Below are positions 17,392 through 26,540 of a stretch of DNA of 64,000 bases, one piece after another; within the stretch, counting starts at the first letter, position 1; every line of letters begins with the position of its first letter. Source of the DNA: Parabacteroides hominis (GTDB lineage: Bacteria; Bacteroidota; Bacteroidia; Bacteroidales; Tannerellaceae); assembly GCF_014287585.1 (NCBI RefSeq), contig NZ_JACOOJ010000028.1, forward strand, positions 4,600-68,599, read 5' to 3'. The notes under the pieces were generated by a model that was given only the letters and a program-made list of their open reading frames with translations, was not told the origin of the DNA and did no database searches. Position numbers and translations under genes: made by a program.

Positions 17392-19113
17392 ATGTCAGAA
17401 AGAATAGTAGTAGACCCGCTTACCCGCATAGAAGGCCATCTGCGGATCGAAGCCGATATAGAGAACGGAAAGATTAAAGACGCCTATAGCTCCGGCACGA
17501 TGGTGCGCGGAATCGAAACGATCGTGAAAGACCGCGACCCGCGTGACGCCTGGGTATTCGTAGGACGTGTATGCGGGGTGTGTACCTCCATCCATTCGCT
17601 TTGTTCCGTACGGGCGGTAGAAAACGCGTTCGATATCGTCATCCCGCCTAATGCCGAGATGGTGCGTAATATCATGACTGCCGTGCTGTATATGCACGAC
17701 CATGTTGTCCATTTCTACCAGTTGCACGCGCTCGACTGGGTGGATGTCGTTTCCGCCCTTAAAGCCGATCCCGCCGAGGCTTCGCTGCTTGCGCAGAAAC
17801 TCTCTCCCTGGCCAAAAAGCTCCACCGGCTATTTTACGGCACTGAAAGAACGGCTCACGAAGTTCGTGGGAAGCGGACAGTTAGGAATCTTCGCCAACGG
17901 GTACTGGGGGCATCCGGCCTATAAGCTGACTCCCGAACAGAACCTGATCGCAGTCGCCCACTATCTCGAAGCCCTCGAATGGCAAAAAGAAATCGTCAAG
18001 GTACATGCCGTATTCGGCGGTAAGAACCCGCATCCCAATTATCTGGTAGGCGGCATGCCGTGCAGTATCGACCTGAACGAAGCCAACGCGATCAACACCG
18101 AACGCCTGGACCTGGTCAAACAAAAGTTACAAGAGGCAAAGACCTTTATCGACCAGGTGTATATCCCCGACCTGCTGATGATCGCCAATGTCTACAAGGA
18201 CGAATGGAGCAAGTTAGGCGGCGGTGTGAAGAACTACCTCGCCTATGGCGATTTCCCGATGTACGAATACGGGGAGACGGACAACTACAAGATGCCGCGC
18301 GGGATCGTCCTGGACCGCGACCTGTCGAAAGTGCATCCGGTCGATGCCAACTCTCCGGAAGAAATAAAAGAGTATATCTATCACTCCTGGTATAACTATA
18401 CGCAGGGCGATAAAGCCGGCCTGCACCCGTACGACGGCGAAACGAACCTGAACTATACAGGTCCCCGCCCCCCTTACACGCATCTGAATGTTGAAGACAA
18501 ATACAGCTGGATCAAGACGCCGCGCTGGAAAGAGGAACCGATGGAAGTCGGCCCGCTCGCCCGTATGATCGTTGCCTATGCCGCCGGCAAGGAGCCGCAA
18601 AAATCGCTGATCGACGACACGCTGAAACAACTCGACCTGCCTGCCGAAGCGCTCTTCTCCACCCTCGGACGTACAGCTGCCCGCGGGCTGGAAACGAAGC
18701 TCACGGCCGATTGGGCGCTTGAGTTTTACGACCGCCTGATCAAGAACCTCGAAAACGGCGACTCCCGTATGGTCAACCATTATATGTGGGAAAGCGAAGC
18801 GTGGCCGAAACATGCCCAAGGCGTCGGCCTGACGGAAGCGCCTCGCGGTGCTTTAGCACACTTTATCGTGATCGAGAACAACAAGGTGAAGAACTACCAG
18901 ATGGTCGTACCGACTACCTGGAACGCTTCTCCACGTGACGAAATTGGCAAACTGTCCGCTTATGAATCAGCCCTGATCGGTACGCCGATACATGATCCGA
19001 AGCAGCCGTTGGAGATTCTCCGTACCATCCACTCGTTCGATCCCTGTCTGGCATGTGCCGTGCACCTGTATGACGAAGAGGGGAAATATGTGCATCAAAT
19101 GGACACGTTCTAA
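17392..19113 (+). CDS. [NiFe]-hydrogenase large subunit, group 1
   Basis: 573 residues holding the NiFe site. The two Cys pairs are intact: RVCGVCTSIH near residue 61-70 and DPCLACAVH ending at His558. The last 15 residues after that His form the C-terminal extension removed by the maturation protease after nickel insertion, so the enzyme should be made in processed form. RIEGHLRIEAD near the N-terminus is the usual opening. The protein has no signal peptide and travels with the small subunit through Tat. It follows the small subunit gene by 47 bases. Confidence 0.98.
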   Translation: MSERIVVDPLTRIEGHLRIEADIENGKIKDAYSSGTMVRGIETIVKDRDPRDAWVFVGRVCGVCTSIHSLCSVRAVENAFDIVIPPNAEMVRNIMTAVLYMHDHVVHFYQLHALDWVDVVSALKADPAEASLLAQKLSPWPKSSTGYFTALKERLTKFVGSGQLGIFANGYWGHPAYKLTPEQNLIAVAHYLEALEWQKEIVKVHAVFGGKNPHPNYLVGGMPCSIDLNEANAINTERLDLVKQKLQEAKTFIDQVYIPDLLMIANVYKDEWSKLGGGVKNYLAYGDFPMYEYGETDNYKMPRGIVLDRDLSKVHPVDANSPEEIKEYIYHSWYNYTQGDKAGLHPYDGETNLNYTGPRPPYTHLNVEDKYSWIKTPRWKEEPMEVGPLARMIVAYAAGKEPQKSLIDDTLKQLDLPAEALFSTLGRTAARGLETKLTADWALEFYDRLIKNLENGDSRMVNHYMWESEAWPKHAQGVGLTEAPRGALAHFIVIENNKVKNYQMVVPTTWNASPRDEIGKLSAYESALIGTPIHDPKQPLEILRTIHSFDPCLACAVHLYDEEGKYVHQMDTF

Positions 19114-19125
19114 AAAAGCAGTTCA

Positions 19126-19866
19126 ATGAAAAGTCGTAAGAAACGTTTAAGAGAAGTATATGTATGGGAGCTTCCCGTGCGTATCTATCACTGGCTGAAT
19201 GCACTTTGTATCGTGATACTCTGCATCACCGGTTTTATCATAGCCGACCCGCCCGCCATCATGACGGAGACGGAGGCAAACTTCAGCTACTGGTTCGGCA
19301 CGGTACGCTTCATCCATTTCGTGGCGGCGTTCGTGTTCTTTTTCAACTTCGTGTTCCGCTTGTACTGGGGGTTCGTCGGGAACCGATACGCGCGCTGGAA
19401 CAACTTCATCCCGCTGAAGAAGTCGCAATGGAAGGAGATTCTCGAAGTGATCAAGGTGGATATCCTGATGATTAAGAACAAGCCGGTGGACAGTATCGGG
19501 CATAATGCGCTGGCAAGCGTTATTTACTTCGGTACGTTCTGGGCGTTCCTGCTGCAATCCATTACCGGGTTCGGCCTGTATGCCAAGATGAGCGAGTCTG
19601 TCTTTCCGCAACTGTTCGCCTGGACTATTCCGTTGATGGGTGGCGACCTGATGGCCCGCGAGATCCATCATTTCCTGATGTGGTTCTTCATCCTTTTCGC
19701 CATCGTGCATATTTATCTGGTGTTCTACCATGATTATATCGAGCAGCGCGGTGAAACGTCCTCTATTATCGGTGGCTGGAAGTTCATCGAAGAAGAGATT
19801 GCAGACAAGGAAGAGGTAACGGAAAATGCAGAAGTAATCACTAAATCCGCCCGTAAGAATGAATAA
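19126..19866 (+). CDS. Hydrogenase b-type cytochrome subunit
   Basis: 246 residues with four membrane helices. Histidines in conserved places (RIYHWLNALCI in helix 1, RFIHFVAAFVFF in helix 2, EIHHFLMWFFILFAIVHIY in the last) should bind two haems b. It takes electrons from the small subunit to the quinone pool (HyaC/HupC family), so H2 oxidation can feed menaquinone and fumarate reduction. The charged C-terminal tail is cytoplasmic. Its stop overlaps the protease gene by 8 bases. Confidence 0.95.
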   Translation: MKSRKKRLREVYVWELPVRIYHWLNALCIVILCITGFIIADPPAIMTETEANFSYWFGTVRFIHFVAAFVFFFNFVFRLYWGFVGNRYARWNNFIPLKKSQWKEILEVIKVDILMIKNKPVDSIGHNALASVIYFGTFWAFLLQSITGFGLYAKMSESVFPQLFAWTIPLMGGDLMAREIHHFLMWFFILFAIVHIYLVFYHDYIEQRGETSSIIGGWKFIEEEIADKEEVTENAEVITKSARKNE

Positions 19867-20308
19867 GGATATATTGGTATTGGGTGTCGGCAACCTGCTG
19901 TTGAAGGACGAAGGAGTCGGCATCCATGTAATACGGGCCCTCGAAAAGGAGGAACTTCCTCCTAACGTCTCCCTGATGGACGGTGGTACGGGTGGCCTGC
20001 ATCTGATAAGCTGGATACAGGATTATAACCGGATCATCATGGTCGACGCAACGCTCGACCACAATCCTCCGGGAACGATCCGCCTGATCCGTCCCCGCTA
20101 TGCGACGGACTTTCCGCCCCTGATGAGTGCGCATGAAGTCGGCCTTCGCGACATGATCGAAGCCATGATATTGACGGAGAAGCTGCCGGACATACAACTG
20201 ATCGTTGTCTCTGCCGAAGACATCAGCGAGGTCGGAATGGAACTGACCCCTGCGGTCGAAGCGGCTGTCCCGGAAGTGGTGGAAATGGTCAAACAAATCA
20301 TACAATGA
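19859..20308 (+). CDS. Hydrogenase maturation endopeptidase (HyaD/HybD family)
   Basis: 149 residues. Cuts the C-terminal tail from the large subunit once nickel is inserted. Family landmarks: GVGNLLLKDEGVGIHV with the metal-binding acidic residue, a mid-protein Asp in the VDATLDH stretch, and SAHEVGLRDMIEAM with the conserved His. Last gene of the operon, overlapping the cytochrome gene by 8 bases and followed by a terminator. Confidence 0.95.
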   Translation: MNKDILVLGVGNLLLKDEGVGIHVIRALEKEELPPNVSLMDGGTGGLHLISWIQDYNRIIMVDATLDHNPPGTIRLIRPRYATDFPPLMSAHEVGLRDMIEAMILTEKLPDIQLIVVSAEDISEVGMELTPAVEAAVPEVVEMVKQIIQ

Positions 20309-20431
20309 TTCTATCATAAATGTTCTATTGAGGGACTTACCTGTCACGCGGGACAAAAGGCCTGCCAGGTATCAGTTTACTGTACATGTTTCGTGTGTTT
20401 TTAGTTTAGTAATCCAATAAGGAACAAATAT

Positions 20432-20477
20432 GCAAAAAAAAGAGCTGCCCCCTTTGACAGGAACAGCTCTTTTTTGC
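20432..20477. terminator. Bidirectional intrinsic terminator
   Basis: A stem built from AAAAGAGCTG and CAGCTCTTTT with A and T tracts on both sides. It lies between the hydrogenase operon and the convergent thioredoxin-fold gene and can serve both. Confidence 0.8.
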
Positions 20478-20491
20478 TAATAATCTAATGA

Positions 20492-20992
20492 TTAACTCTT
20501 CTTCAATACCTTAGTCAGCTCTTGCGGGGTTACATTGGCGGCGATAATAACACCCTTGTCGTCGATCAGGAAGTTGCGGAATCCCTTCTGCAGGTTATAC
20601 TTCCCGAATAGTTCTGACTTTCTGCCAAGTTCTTCATGAAATTGCTTTGTGCCTTCCAGTTTGTCGGCTTTTACCGTTTCGGTAAAAATGGATTCTTTCT
20701 CGTCCAAAGAGATCGAATACATCGCAATCTTGTCTGAACTCAACTTGTTGACTTCATTCCATAATTGAACGTTACGGGCCCGCGATTCAGCATCGTAAGC
20801 TGCCCAGAAATTCAGCAATGTGTAACGTCCTGAATGATTTTGGAAACTGAAATTGCTTTCGTTTCCTAAAGACTCTATTCTCGGAGCAAGGTCGCCAGGG
20901 TTAATACCGACTGTCGGCTTTGCGTTTTTAGTCCCGGCAGACACTGCAAGCAGCGCAACCGCAACAAAGAGAACATAAGCTCTTACTTTCAT
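20492..20992 (-). CDS. Exported thioredoxin-fold (TlpA/AhpC-like) protein without active-site cysteines
   Basis: 166 residues. A signal peptide (MKVRAYVLFVAVALLAVSAG) targets it to the periplasm. The body follows the TlpA/AhpC-TSA pattern: GDLAPRIESL, FSFQNHSGRYTLLNFWA, a helix, VNKL...YSISLDEKES, and NFLIDDKGVIIA. Where the redox pair should follow NFWA the sequence reads AYDAESRA, with no CxxC; the mature protein has no cysteine at all. It cannot act as a thiol oxidoreductase and is more likely a structural or binding module. A promoter box lies 128 bases upstream. Confidence 0.85.
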   Translation of the reverse strand: MKVRAYVLFVAVALLAVSAGTKNAKPTVGINPGDLAPRIESLGNESNFSFQNHSGRYTLLNFWAAYDAESRARNVQLWNEVNKLSSDKIAMYSISLDEKESIFTETVKADKLEGTKQFHEELGRKSELFGKYNLQKGFRNFLIDDKGVIIAANVTPQELTKVLKKS

Positions 20993-21119
20993 ATCATCAT
21001 TTTTATGTTAAACTTAATCGGAGCATTATTTTGAAAATTCCTCTCCGACTCCTGATTTTCAGGAAGTAAACAAGGGCTTCACCTTCGCTAAGGAATCGCT
21101 TTCTTGTTCTTAACGGTTG

Positions 21120-21127
21120 CAAATATA
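21120..21127 (-). promoter_or_regulatory. -7 box of the thioredoxin-fold gene
   Basis: Minus-strand TATATTTG, 128 bases before the start, giving a leader of about 120 bases. No other gene is convincing in this leader. Confidence 0.4.
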
Positions 21128-21327
21128 CGGGCAAAAGCCCTTTTCTGCCAAATGATATAACACTTTTCTGCCAAAAAGCAAGATTTTTTATATGTTTTAT
21201 TGCACCAATAGAACGAAAACAGTATGTTTTGCAGCATATCATTAATCTTATTTCACATATACTCGTCGATCGACTCAGCCAAAACTTATTGTCTTATTGT
21301 CTCTTTTTTCAAAATACCCGGTAGTCT

Positions 21328-21368
21328 AAATCGAAACTCATACCCATAAAAATCGAATTTATAGGGCA
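21328..21368. repeat. Dispersed palindromic intergenic repeat, copy A
   Basis: An AAATCGAAAC prefix followed by an imperfect palindrome centred on AAATCGAATTT with CCCATA/TATAGGG arms. The same prefix and layout recur at 51553-51595. Nothing else is evident in the roughly 590-base gap 20993-21586 apart from the two promoters. Confidence 0.5.
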
Positions 21369-21517
21369 TATATTTACAATTGCATGCGCGGATAATATTT
21401 ATTAATAATTTTATACATATTATAATGCTGATTATCAAGAATGTATAATATAGCCCTTAAAAGAGGGGGATATTGTATTTTTTTTCTTCTTACCCTAAAA
21501 ATAAATACCTTTTTCTC

Positions 21518-21547
21518 TTGCTTATTCCATAATTTGCTCTACATTTG
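21518..21547 (+). promoter_or_regulatory. Promoter of the ABC transporter operon
   Basis: TTG at 21518-21520, exactly 19 bases, then TACATTTG at 21540-21547, with 39 bases to the start codon. A good match to the Bacteroidetes promoter. Confidence 0.65.
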
Positions 21548-21586
21548 CAGTGTACTAATAAACTAATACACTAAAGAAGCAAATCT

Positions 21587-22414
21587 ATGATTACAATTAA
21601 AGACGCAAGTCTCAGCTACAAACGCAATAATCCTGTCATCGACAGGATTGACCTGGATATCCAACCGGGTTGCATCTATGGTCTGTTAGGAAAAAACGGC
21701 GAAGGAAAGACCACGCTGTTGAACGTCCTGAGCGGACAGCTTTTCCTAAACGAAGGGACATGCCACGTATTCGGTGAAGATCCGGCTAAACGGAATGCAG
21801 GATTGCTGCAAAAGCTGTTTCTGTTGCCGGAGGAAATCAATATGCCGGATGTGACGGCCATGCAGTATATCCGGATGTATGCACCTTTCTACCCTACTTT
21901 CAGCCATGATATTCTGAAAGCCTGTTTCGAATCGTTTGAAGTCGACTTCTCCGCCCGTCTCAAAAAAATGTCACAAGGCCAGCGGAAAAAGATCGCGATC
22001 ACATTGGCCCTTGCCGTTCACACCCCGCTCCTGTTGATGGACGAACCGACCAACGGATTGGATATCCCTTCCAAAGATGTGTTCAGGAAGCTATTGGCCT
22101 CTTTTACGAACGAGGAACAGACGGTTATCATTTCGACTCATCAGGTGCGTGACCTGGAAAGCCTGATCGATGCGGTTCTTATTCTGGATAATAAAAAAAT
22201 CATTCTGAATAGCAGATTGAACGAGATCAGCCGTAAACTCTTTTTCCGCCTTACGAACCCTGAAGAAGATGTTTTGTACCGGAACCAGACTCCGTTCGGC
22301 CTCATGGGAGTCGGCGAAAATACCGATGGCGAGGAAACTCCTGTTTCACTGGAACTCTTGTTTAATGCAGCAACCCTGCATCCTCAAGAAATTAAAAGAA
22401 TATTCAACCGATAA
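21587..22414 (+). CDS. ABC transporter ATP-binding protein
   Basis: 275 residues. Walker A GLLGKNGEGKTTLL, signature MSQGQRKK, Walker B LLLMDEPTNGLD, and H-loop STHQVRD are all present, so it should hydrolyse ATP. The YtrB/CcmA-like small exporter ATPase pattern and the downstream membrane protein and GntR regulator suggest a stress-induced exporter. The C-terminal 60 residues after the ATPase core are specific to this type. Substrate unknown. Confidence 0.95.
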   Translation: MITIKDASLSYKRNNPVIDRIDLDIQPGCIYGLLGKNGEGKTTLLNVLSGQLFLNEGTCHVFGEDPAKRNAGLLQKLFLLPEEINMPDVTAMQYIRMYAPFYPTFSHDILKACFESFEVDFSARLKKMSQGQRKKIAITLALAVHTPLLLMDEPTNGLDIPSKDVFRKLLASFTNEEQTVIISTHQVRDLESLIDAVLILDNKKIILNSRLNEISRKLFFRLTNPEEDVLYRNQTPFGLMGVGENTDGEETPVSLELLFNAATLHPQEIKRIFNR

Positions 22415-22427
22415 ATCATTTACAGCC

Positions 22428-23159
22428 ATGAACGATAAAATTAGTTTACAACGAATCAAATTACTGCTGCGTGCAGACTGGATAGAACACAGAACGCAAG
22501 TGTCTTTTGTCATCGGCTCTTTCCTTGCGGCCTTTATTGTTTTCTTTCTGATCACTTTGCAAGGAGATGCGACAACAAAAGAATTTATCAGGAAACAGTA
22601 TTTCTTTTATGGACTGGGCTTATTCGGGTCTTTCATTTATTATTGCCGCTATATCGGGGCGAAGGTGCACGAACCCAAAGGGTTGTTTCTGACTCTTCCT
22701 GCCAATACAATGGAGAAATTTAGTGCATTCTTGTTGGAAGGATTCATTTTGATTGCCGTTTTCCATCTTTTGTTATGGCCGGCATTATACGTCATATCTC
22801 TGACAGTACCCGGCTATTCCGTCATAAGTTTTTTCGATATAATGAGAACGTTCAAAATCTCTTTGCCGATTATCGCTTTTTTATCTTCACTTGTCTTCCT
22901 TTCCTACATTACTTTTCGGAAACATGCTTTTCCGGCGGTCATTCTCGCCTATACATTATTATTAGGAGGCACGATATTTATGATCAAAAAAATTGTGATC
23001 GAGGCATTAGGTTCACAACAAGGAGTATTTACGGAAATGACACCAATGTATTATACGGTGAACTTCCTGGTCCGATACCACGTAATCGCTTTTGTGGCAG
23101 CAACTCTCGGCATACTTTATATTGCTTATCTCAAACTAAAAGAAAAGGAATTAAGATGA
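22428..23159 (+). CDS. ABC transporter membrane protein
   Basis: 243 residues with six likely membrane helices (for example VSFVIGSFLAAFIVFFLI, the FFYGLGLFGSFIYYC segment and AFVAATLGILYIAYL). The start ATG 22428 (MNDKISLQ) gives a clean soluble N-terminus; longer versions read into the ATPase gene. It begins 13 bases after the ATPase gene and its stop overlaps the GntR start (ATGA), so the pair and the regulator are translated together. It resembles ABC-2-type permeases of Bacteroidetes but shows no diagnostic motif. Confidence 0.85.
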   Translation: MNDKISLQRIKLLLRADWIEHRTQVSFVIGSFLAAFIVFFLITLQGDATTKEFIRKQYFFYGLGLFGSFIYYCRYIGAKVHEPKGLFLTLPANTMEKFSAFLLEGFILIAVFHLLLWPALYVISLTVPGYSVISFFDIMRTFKISLPIIAFLSSLVFLSYITFRKHAFPAVILAYTLLLGGTIFMIKKIVIEALGSQQGVFTEMTPMYYTVNFLVRYHVIAFVAATLGILYIAYLKLKEKELR

Positions 23160-23545
23160 ACTATAATACTAATCAATCCATATTTGTCCAGATAGCCGAA
23201 CGTATTTGCGACCGGGTGTTGAGCGGTGATTACCAGGCAGACGCCCGCATCCCCTCGGTCCGCGAACTGGCTGTTGAAATGGAGGTGAACCCCAATACCG
23301 TCATGCGCTCGTACGAACGTTTGCAAGCTAACGGAATCATCTACAATAAAAGAGGCATAGGCTATTTCATCTCGCCCGATGCAGAAAAAGAAATACGACG
23401 GATGCGGCATAACCAGTTTGTGGAAGAAGTCCTCCCGTCAGTCTTCAAAGAAATGCACCTGTTGGGTGTCGATCTGGAAGAACTGGCAAACGCTTACAAT
23501 CAATATTCAACAACAATAAATTCCGATAATCATGAAAAGAAGTAA
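23156..23545 (+). CDS. GntR-family (YtrA-type) transcriptional regulator
   Basis: 129 residues. The N-terminal winged helix-turn-helix is typical: QIAERICDRVLSGDY, RIPSVRELAVEMEVNPNTVMRSYERLQ, then the wing GIIYNKRGIGYFI. The C-terminal part is only a short helical dimerisation segment, as in the YtrA subfamily, which usually controls its own ABC transporter operon. It overlaps the permease by 4 bases and the next gene by 14. Confidence 0.94.
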   Translation: MNYNTNQSIFVQIAERICDRVLSGDYQADARIPSVRELAVEMEVNPNTVMRSYERLQANGIIYNKRGIGYFISPDAEKEIRRMRHNQFVEEVLPSVFKEMHLLGVDLEELANAYNQYSTTINSDNHEKK

Positions 23546-23936
23546 TATATTATTAATCCTGCTTTTTGCTCTCCTGTATGTGATCCCTTTTTTAGTATGG
23601 ATGTACTTCGTTTATGCCGGAGACAAATCTTATACCGGCATATCCGATAAATACCAAGTAGTCAAAATAGACAACCCGGATCTTACAGCCAATCAGGTAG
23701 CCATAGACACTCAAAGGGCATCTGCCTTCCCGAAACGAGAGATGCTGGAAACTTCGAGACGAAGCTACCTGTATTATAAAGGTAATAAACAATATCTGCC
23801 CGAAGTCTCTGTCTATGGCGACACGATCCGAATCGGCAAAGCACAGGATGCAAAAGATAAAGACCTTACATTAAACATCCATATGGCCAAACTTAAAACC
23901 GTTCTGCTGAACGGACAAGTGATCTGGGAGAAATAA
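23532..23936 (+). CDS. Membrane-anchored protein of the ABC/GntR operon, unknown function
   Basis: 134 residues. One N-terminal helix at about 5-30 (ILLILLFALLYVIPFLVWMYFVYAG), then a roughly 100-residue soluble domain likely outside the cytoplasm: beta-rich, with the closing pattern LTLNIHMAKLKTVLLNGQ, similar to the DUF2807-type or other beta-repeat tails of Bacteroidetes (weak). It starts 14 bases inside the GntR gene, so it belongs to this operon and may act as an accessory of the exporter. I do not recognise the family with confidence. Confidence 0.8.
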   Translation: MKRSNILLILLFALLYVIPFLVWMYFVYAGDKSYTGISDKYQVVKIDNPDLTANQVAIDTQRASAFPKREMLETSRRSYLYYKGNKQYLPEVSVYGDTIRIGKAQDAKDKDLTLNIHMAKLKTVLLNGQVIWEK

Positions 23937-23960
23937 AAATCCAATTGCTAATTATCAAAC

Positions 23961-24005
23961 AACAGCGAAGACTTTCCCTGTCCGATGGGGAAAGTCTTCG
24001 CTGTT
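23961..24005. terminator. Strong bidirectional hairpin terminator
   Basis: A perfect 18-bp stem (23961-23978 with 23988-24005) with a 9-base loop, between the ABC/GntR operon and the convergent gene at 24031-24555. Confidence 0.8.
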
Positions 24006-24030
24006 AATATTCAGTATCGGTCTTTCGGAT

Positions 24031-24555
24031 TTATTTATCACTGTAAGGCGAAGGCATCGGCATACCTTCCTTTATATATTCGTCATATACAACAGTCGGA
24101 TGATCCTGCGGAGATGTGACATTATATTCTTCTTTGAAGTTATCGCGACGGAAGTTCTTCAGTTTCAGATTTTCCGAACTGTAAGTACGCAAGGTTTGCC
24201 TTTTATTCCCGGTTAGGGAACTTTCCACTACTTCCGAATCCAAAATATTCATTTTCGGAGTGAGGGACGGCAAAAGCTTCTGTTCGAGTAAACCGCGATA
24301 GGCCCCGATGTATTCACACCATACAGCATTTCCACGCGTAAAAATACGATAGGTATAATTGGACCATGCTGTCCGGATGTGGATTTCATGTTGCCAGATT
24401 TCAATACAGGCTTCTGAATCGTAGTTCGGGTCCTTGATCGTTACCCGCTCCAATCCATGCATCTTTTCCAGGATTTTCGTTTGCCATTTGTCTGAATGCA
24501 TTATTTCAGCAATAATCTCAGGCAATCTTTCCTTAATTTCAAACTGAATCTTCAT
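24031..24555 (-). CDS. Uncharacterised cytoplasmic protein
   Basis: 174 residues, no signal peptide or membrane helix. The N-terminal part is helical (LPEIIAEIMHSDKWQTKILEKMHGL); the middle is strand-rich (CIEIWQHEIHIRTAWSNYTYRIF); the C-terminal third is polar and ends GMPMPSPYSDK. I recognise no family. Stands alone between two transcription units, with terminators on its downstream side. Coding is supported by its length, normal composition and lack of competing frames. Confidence 0.75.
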   Translation of the reverse strand: MKIQFEIKERLPEIIAEIMHSDKWQTKILEKMHGLERVTIKDPNYDSEACIEIWQHEIHIRTAWSNYTYRIFTRGNAVWCEYIGAYRGLLEQKLLPSLTPKMNILDSEVVESSLTGNKRQTLRTYSSENLKLKNFRRDNFKEEYNVTSPQDHPTVVYDEYIKEGMPMPSPYSDK

Positions 24556-24864
24556 CTTCGTGTGCCTGCCAGTCAGGACTTCTTAAGGTTGCCAGGTTCT
24601 GTTATTAATACAATATCTCTAAATCAACAACAATAAATACACGTGGTTTGTTTACAAAACAATCGTTTTTTGTACATATCTCGTGCATCTTTGTTTCACA
24701 ATATAATACTATGCCATCATTTCGCGGCAGATTGACCACATATAAACGTCTATTTGTAACTTTCGTAAAGATAATAGTAAAATATCATTTATCAAAGAGA
24801 ATTCCTTTTTTTTGATGCCCTATTTTTATTTGTAACCCGCATATCGGAATTGGATTTTAAATAT

Positions 24865-24872
24865 TATCTTTG
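24865..24872 (+). promoter_or_regulatory. -7 box of the histidine kinase gene
   Basis: TATCTTTG, 58 bases before the start. The remaining gap 24556-24864 is AT-rich and shows no gene. Confidence 0.5.
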
Positions 24873-24930
24873 CGATAGATAATAATAACAAATATTTTAG
24901 CGTATCAGGGTAAGAGTATAATGTTTGCTT

Positions 24931-26490
24931 ATGGAATTCATACTAATCATAGAGACGATAATCTGTGTCATTCTTCTATTGCTTTTGGTCAGAAGTAACA
25001 GAAAGCAGACCTCATATAAAGCCAGGGAAGCTAAAATTATAGATTCCCAGCAATTTTGCCTGAACATATTGGATAATCTCCCTTTTCCCGTATTTGTCAA
25101 GGACATCAATGACGATTTCAGATATAAACTTTGGAACAAAGAAGCCGAAAAGAAATCAGGGACAAAGCGGGAAGATATTTTGGGACGCTCCGATTTTGAT
25201 ATATACGGCGAAGAACGCGGTCGCAAGTATCGCCAAATAGATGAGCAACTGGTAAAGAACAAAGTCGAATACCAAGCAGAAGACGATTATATTACGCCTG
25301 ACGGAACAGTACACAATACGATCGTAAACAAGTCTGTTATAACATTGGGAAATAATCACTGGCTTTTGGTTGTCCGCTGGGATATCACACAGATAAAAGA
25401 ATATGAGAAAGAACTGATCCAGGCTAAAGAAGAACTGGAAAATGCAATAAAAAACCAAAATCTGGTACTGAACAGCATCAATTTCGGACTCGTGTTTGTC
25501 GATAAAAACTATGTCGTCCAATGGGAATCGACAGCCAACTTGCATGAGATCGCCAAAGGAAGGCATTATAGTGCCGGAAAAGTTTGTTATCAGACAGTGA
25601 TGGGACGTGAAGCACCTTGTTTGCAGTGTGCTTTAAGTAAAGCGATAGAAACAGGGAAACCGGTACGCCACGAGTTAACCGAAAAAGACACGGTTATCGA
25701 AATCAGCGCCATCCCGGTTTATGCAAACACCGGAGAAATACAAGGCGGTCTGATGAAGATCGAAGATATCTCGGATAAAAAACGTATCGAGCGTCTGCAA
25801 TACGAAGTAAAGAAGGCTGATGAAGCCAACCGTTTGAAATCGGCCTTTTTAGCAAATATGAGCCATGAGATCCGTACACCTTTGAATGCTATCATAGGCT
25901 TCTCCAACCTACTGATCGAGACAGACGATCCTGAAGAAAAAAAGGAGTTTGTCCATATCATCACCTCTAACAACGAGCTGTTGCTACAACTGATAAACGA
26001 TATTATCGATATGTCCAAAATAGAATCCGGAACCCTCGATTTCACCTATTCCGACACGGATATCAATCAGTTGCTGGAAGATATTTGTCAGCAAATGAAA
26101 ATGAGAAACACAAGGCCGGAATCTGTTAAAATCGAATTCGTACAAAGGCAATCCGAATGTATTATCAATACGGATAGTAACCGTATCATGCAAGTCATGA
26201 TCAATTTCATAACCAATGCCATGAAATTTACCGAACAGGGCAGCATCACCTTCGGTTATGAAAAAACTGAAAAAGACATCTGCTTTTTTGTTAAAGATAC
26301 TGGAATCGGAATACCGTCAGACAAGAAAGACCAGATATTCGACCGCTTCGTCAAATTGAACACTTTCGCGCAAGGAACAGGGCTTGGACTGTCCATATGC
26401 GTCATGATTGTTGAAAAATTCGGAGGTACAATCGGCGTAGATTCCCAGGAAGGTGAAGGGTCGACCTTTTGGTTCCGTTTGCCCCTCTGA
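24931..26490 (+). CDS. Membrane-anchored PAS sensor histidine kinase (orphan)
   Basis: 519 residues. An N-terminal helix ([18 protein letters not shown]), then a first PAS domain at about 45-160 ([15 protein letters not shown]), a second PAS domain with a Cys cluster ([15 protein letters not shown], about 227-241), and a HisKA/HATPase core: H box [19 protein letters not shown] box [15 protein letters not shown]1 DTGIGIPS, G2 [18 protein letters not shown]. No receiver domain and no adjacent response regulator. I use ATG 24931; a TTG two codons earlier is less likely. The cysteines suggest redox or metal sensing (inference). Confidence 0.93.
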   Translation: MEFILIIETIICVILLLLLVRSNRKQTSYKAREAKIIDSQQFCLNILDNLPFPVFVKDINDDFRYKLWNKEAEKKSGTKREDILGRSDFDIYGEERGRKYRQIDEQLVKNKVEYQAEDDYITPDGTVHNTIVNKSVITLGNNHWLLVVRWDITQIKEYEKELIQAKEELENAIKNQNLVLNSINFGLVFVDKNYVVQWESTANLHEIAKGRHYSAGKVCYQTVMGREAPCLQCALSKAIETGKPVRHELTEKDTVIEISAIPVYANTGEIQGGLMKIEDISDKKRIERLQYEVKKADEANRLKSAFLANMSHEIRTPLNAIIGFSNLLIETDDPEEKKEFVHIITSNNELLLQLINDIIDMSKIESGTLDFTYSDTDINQLLEDICQQMKMRNTRPESVKIEFVQRQSECIINTDSNRIMQVMINFITNAMKFTEQGSITFGYEKTEKDICFFVKDTGIGIPSDKKDQIFDRFVKLNTFAQGTGLGLSICVMIVEKFGGTIGVDSQEGEGSTFWFRLPL

Positions 26491-26510
26491 AATAAATCCG
26501 ATTTTTTTTA

Positions 26511-26518
26511 TACTTTTG
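26511..26518 (+). promoter_or_regulatory. -7 box of the Omp85-like gene
   Basis: TACTTTTG, 22 bases before the start at 26541. Confidence 0.45.
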
Positions 26519-26540
26519 CCTTCATTAATAGGATTAGTCA

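Noticed and set aside
21003..21242. 79-codon leftward open frame upstream of the thioredoxin-fold gene
   Set aside because: Composition is not protein-like (mostly basic and random), it spans the -7 box at 21120-21127, and it lacks any family likeness.
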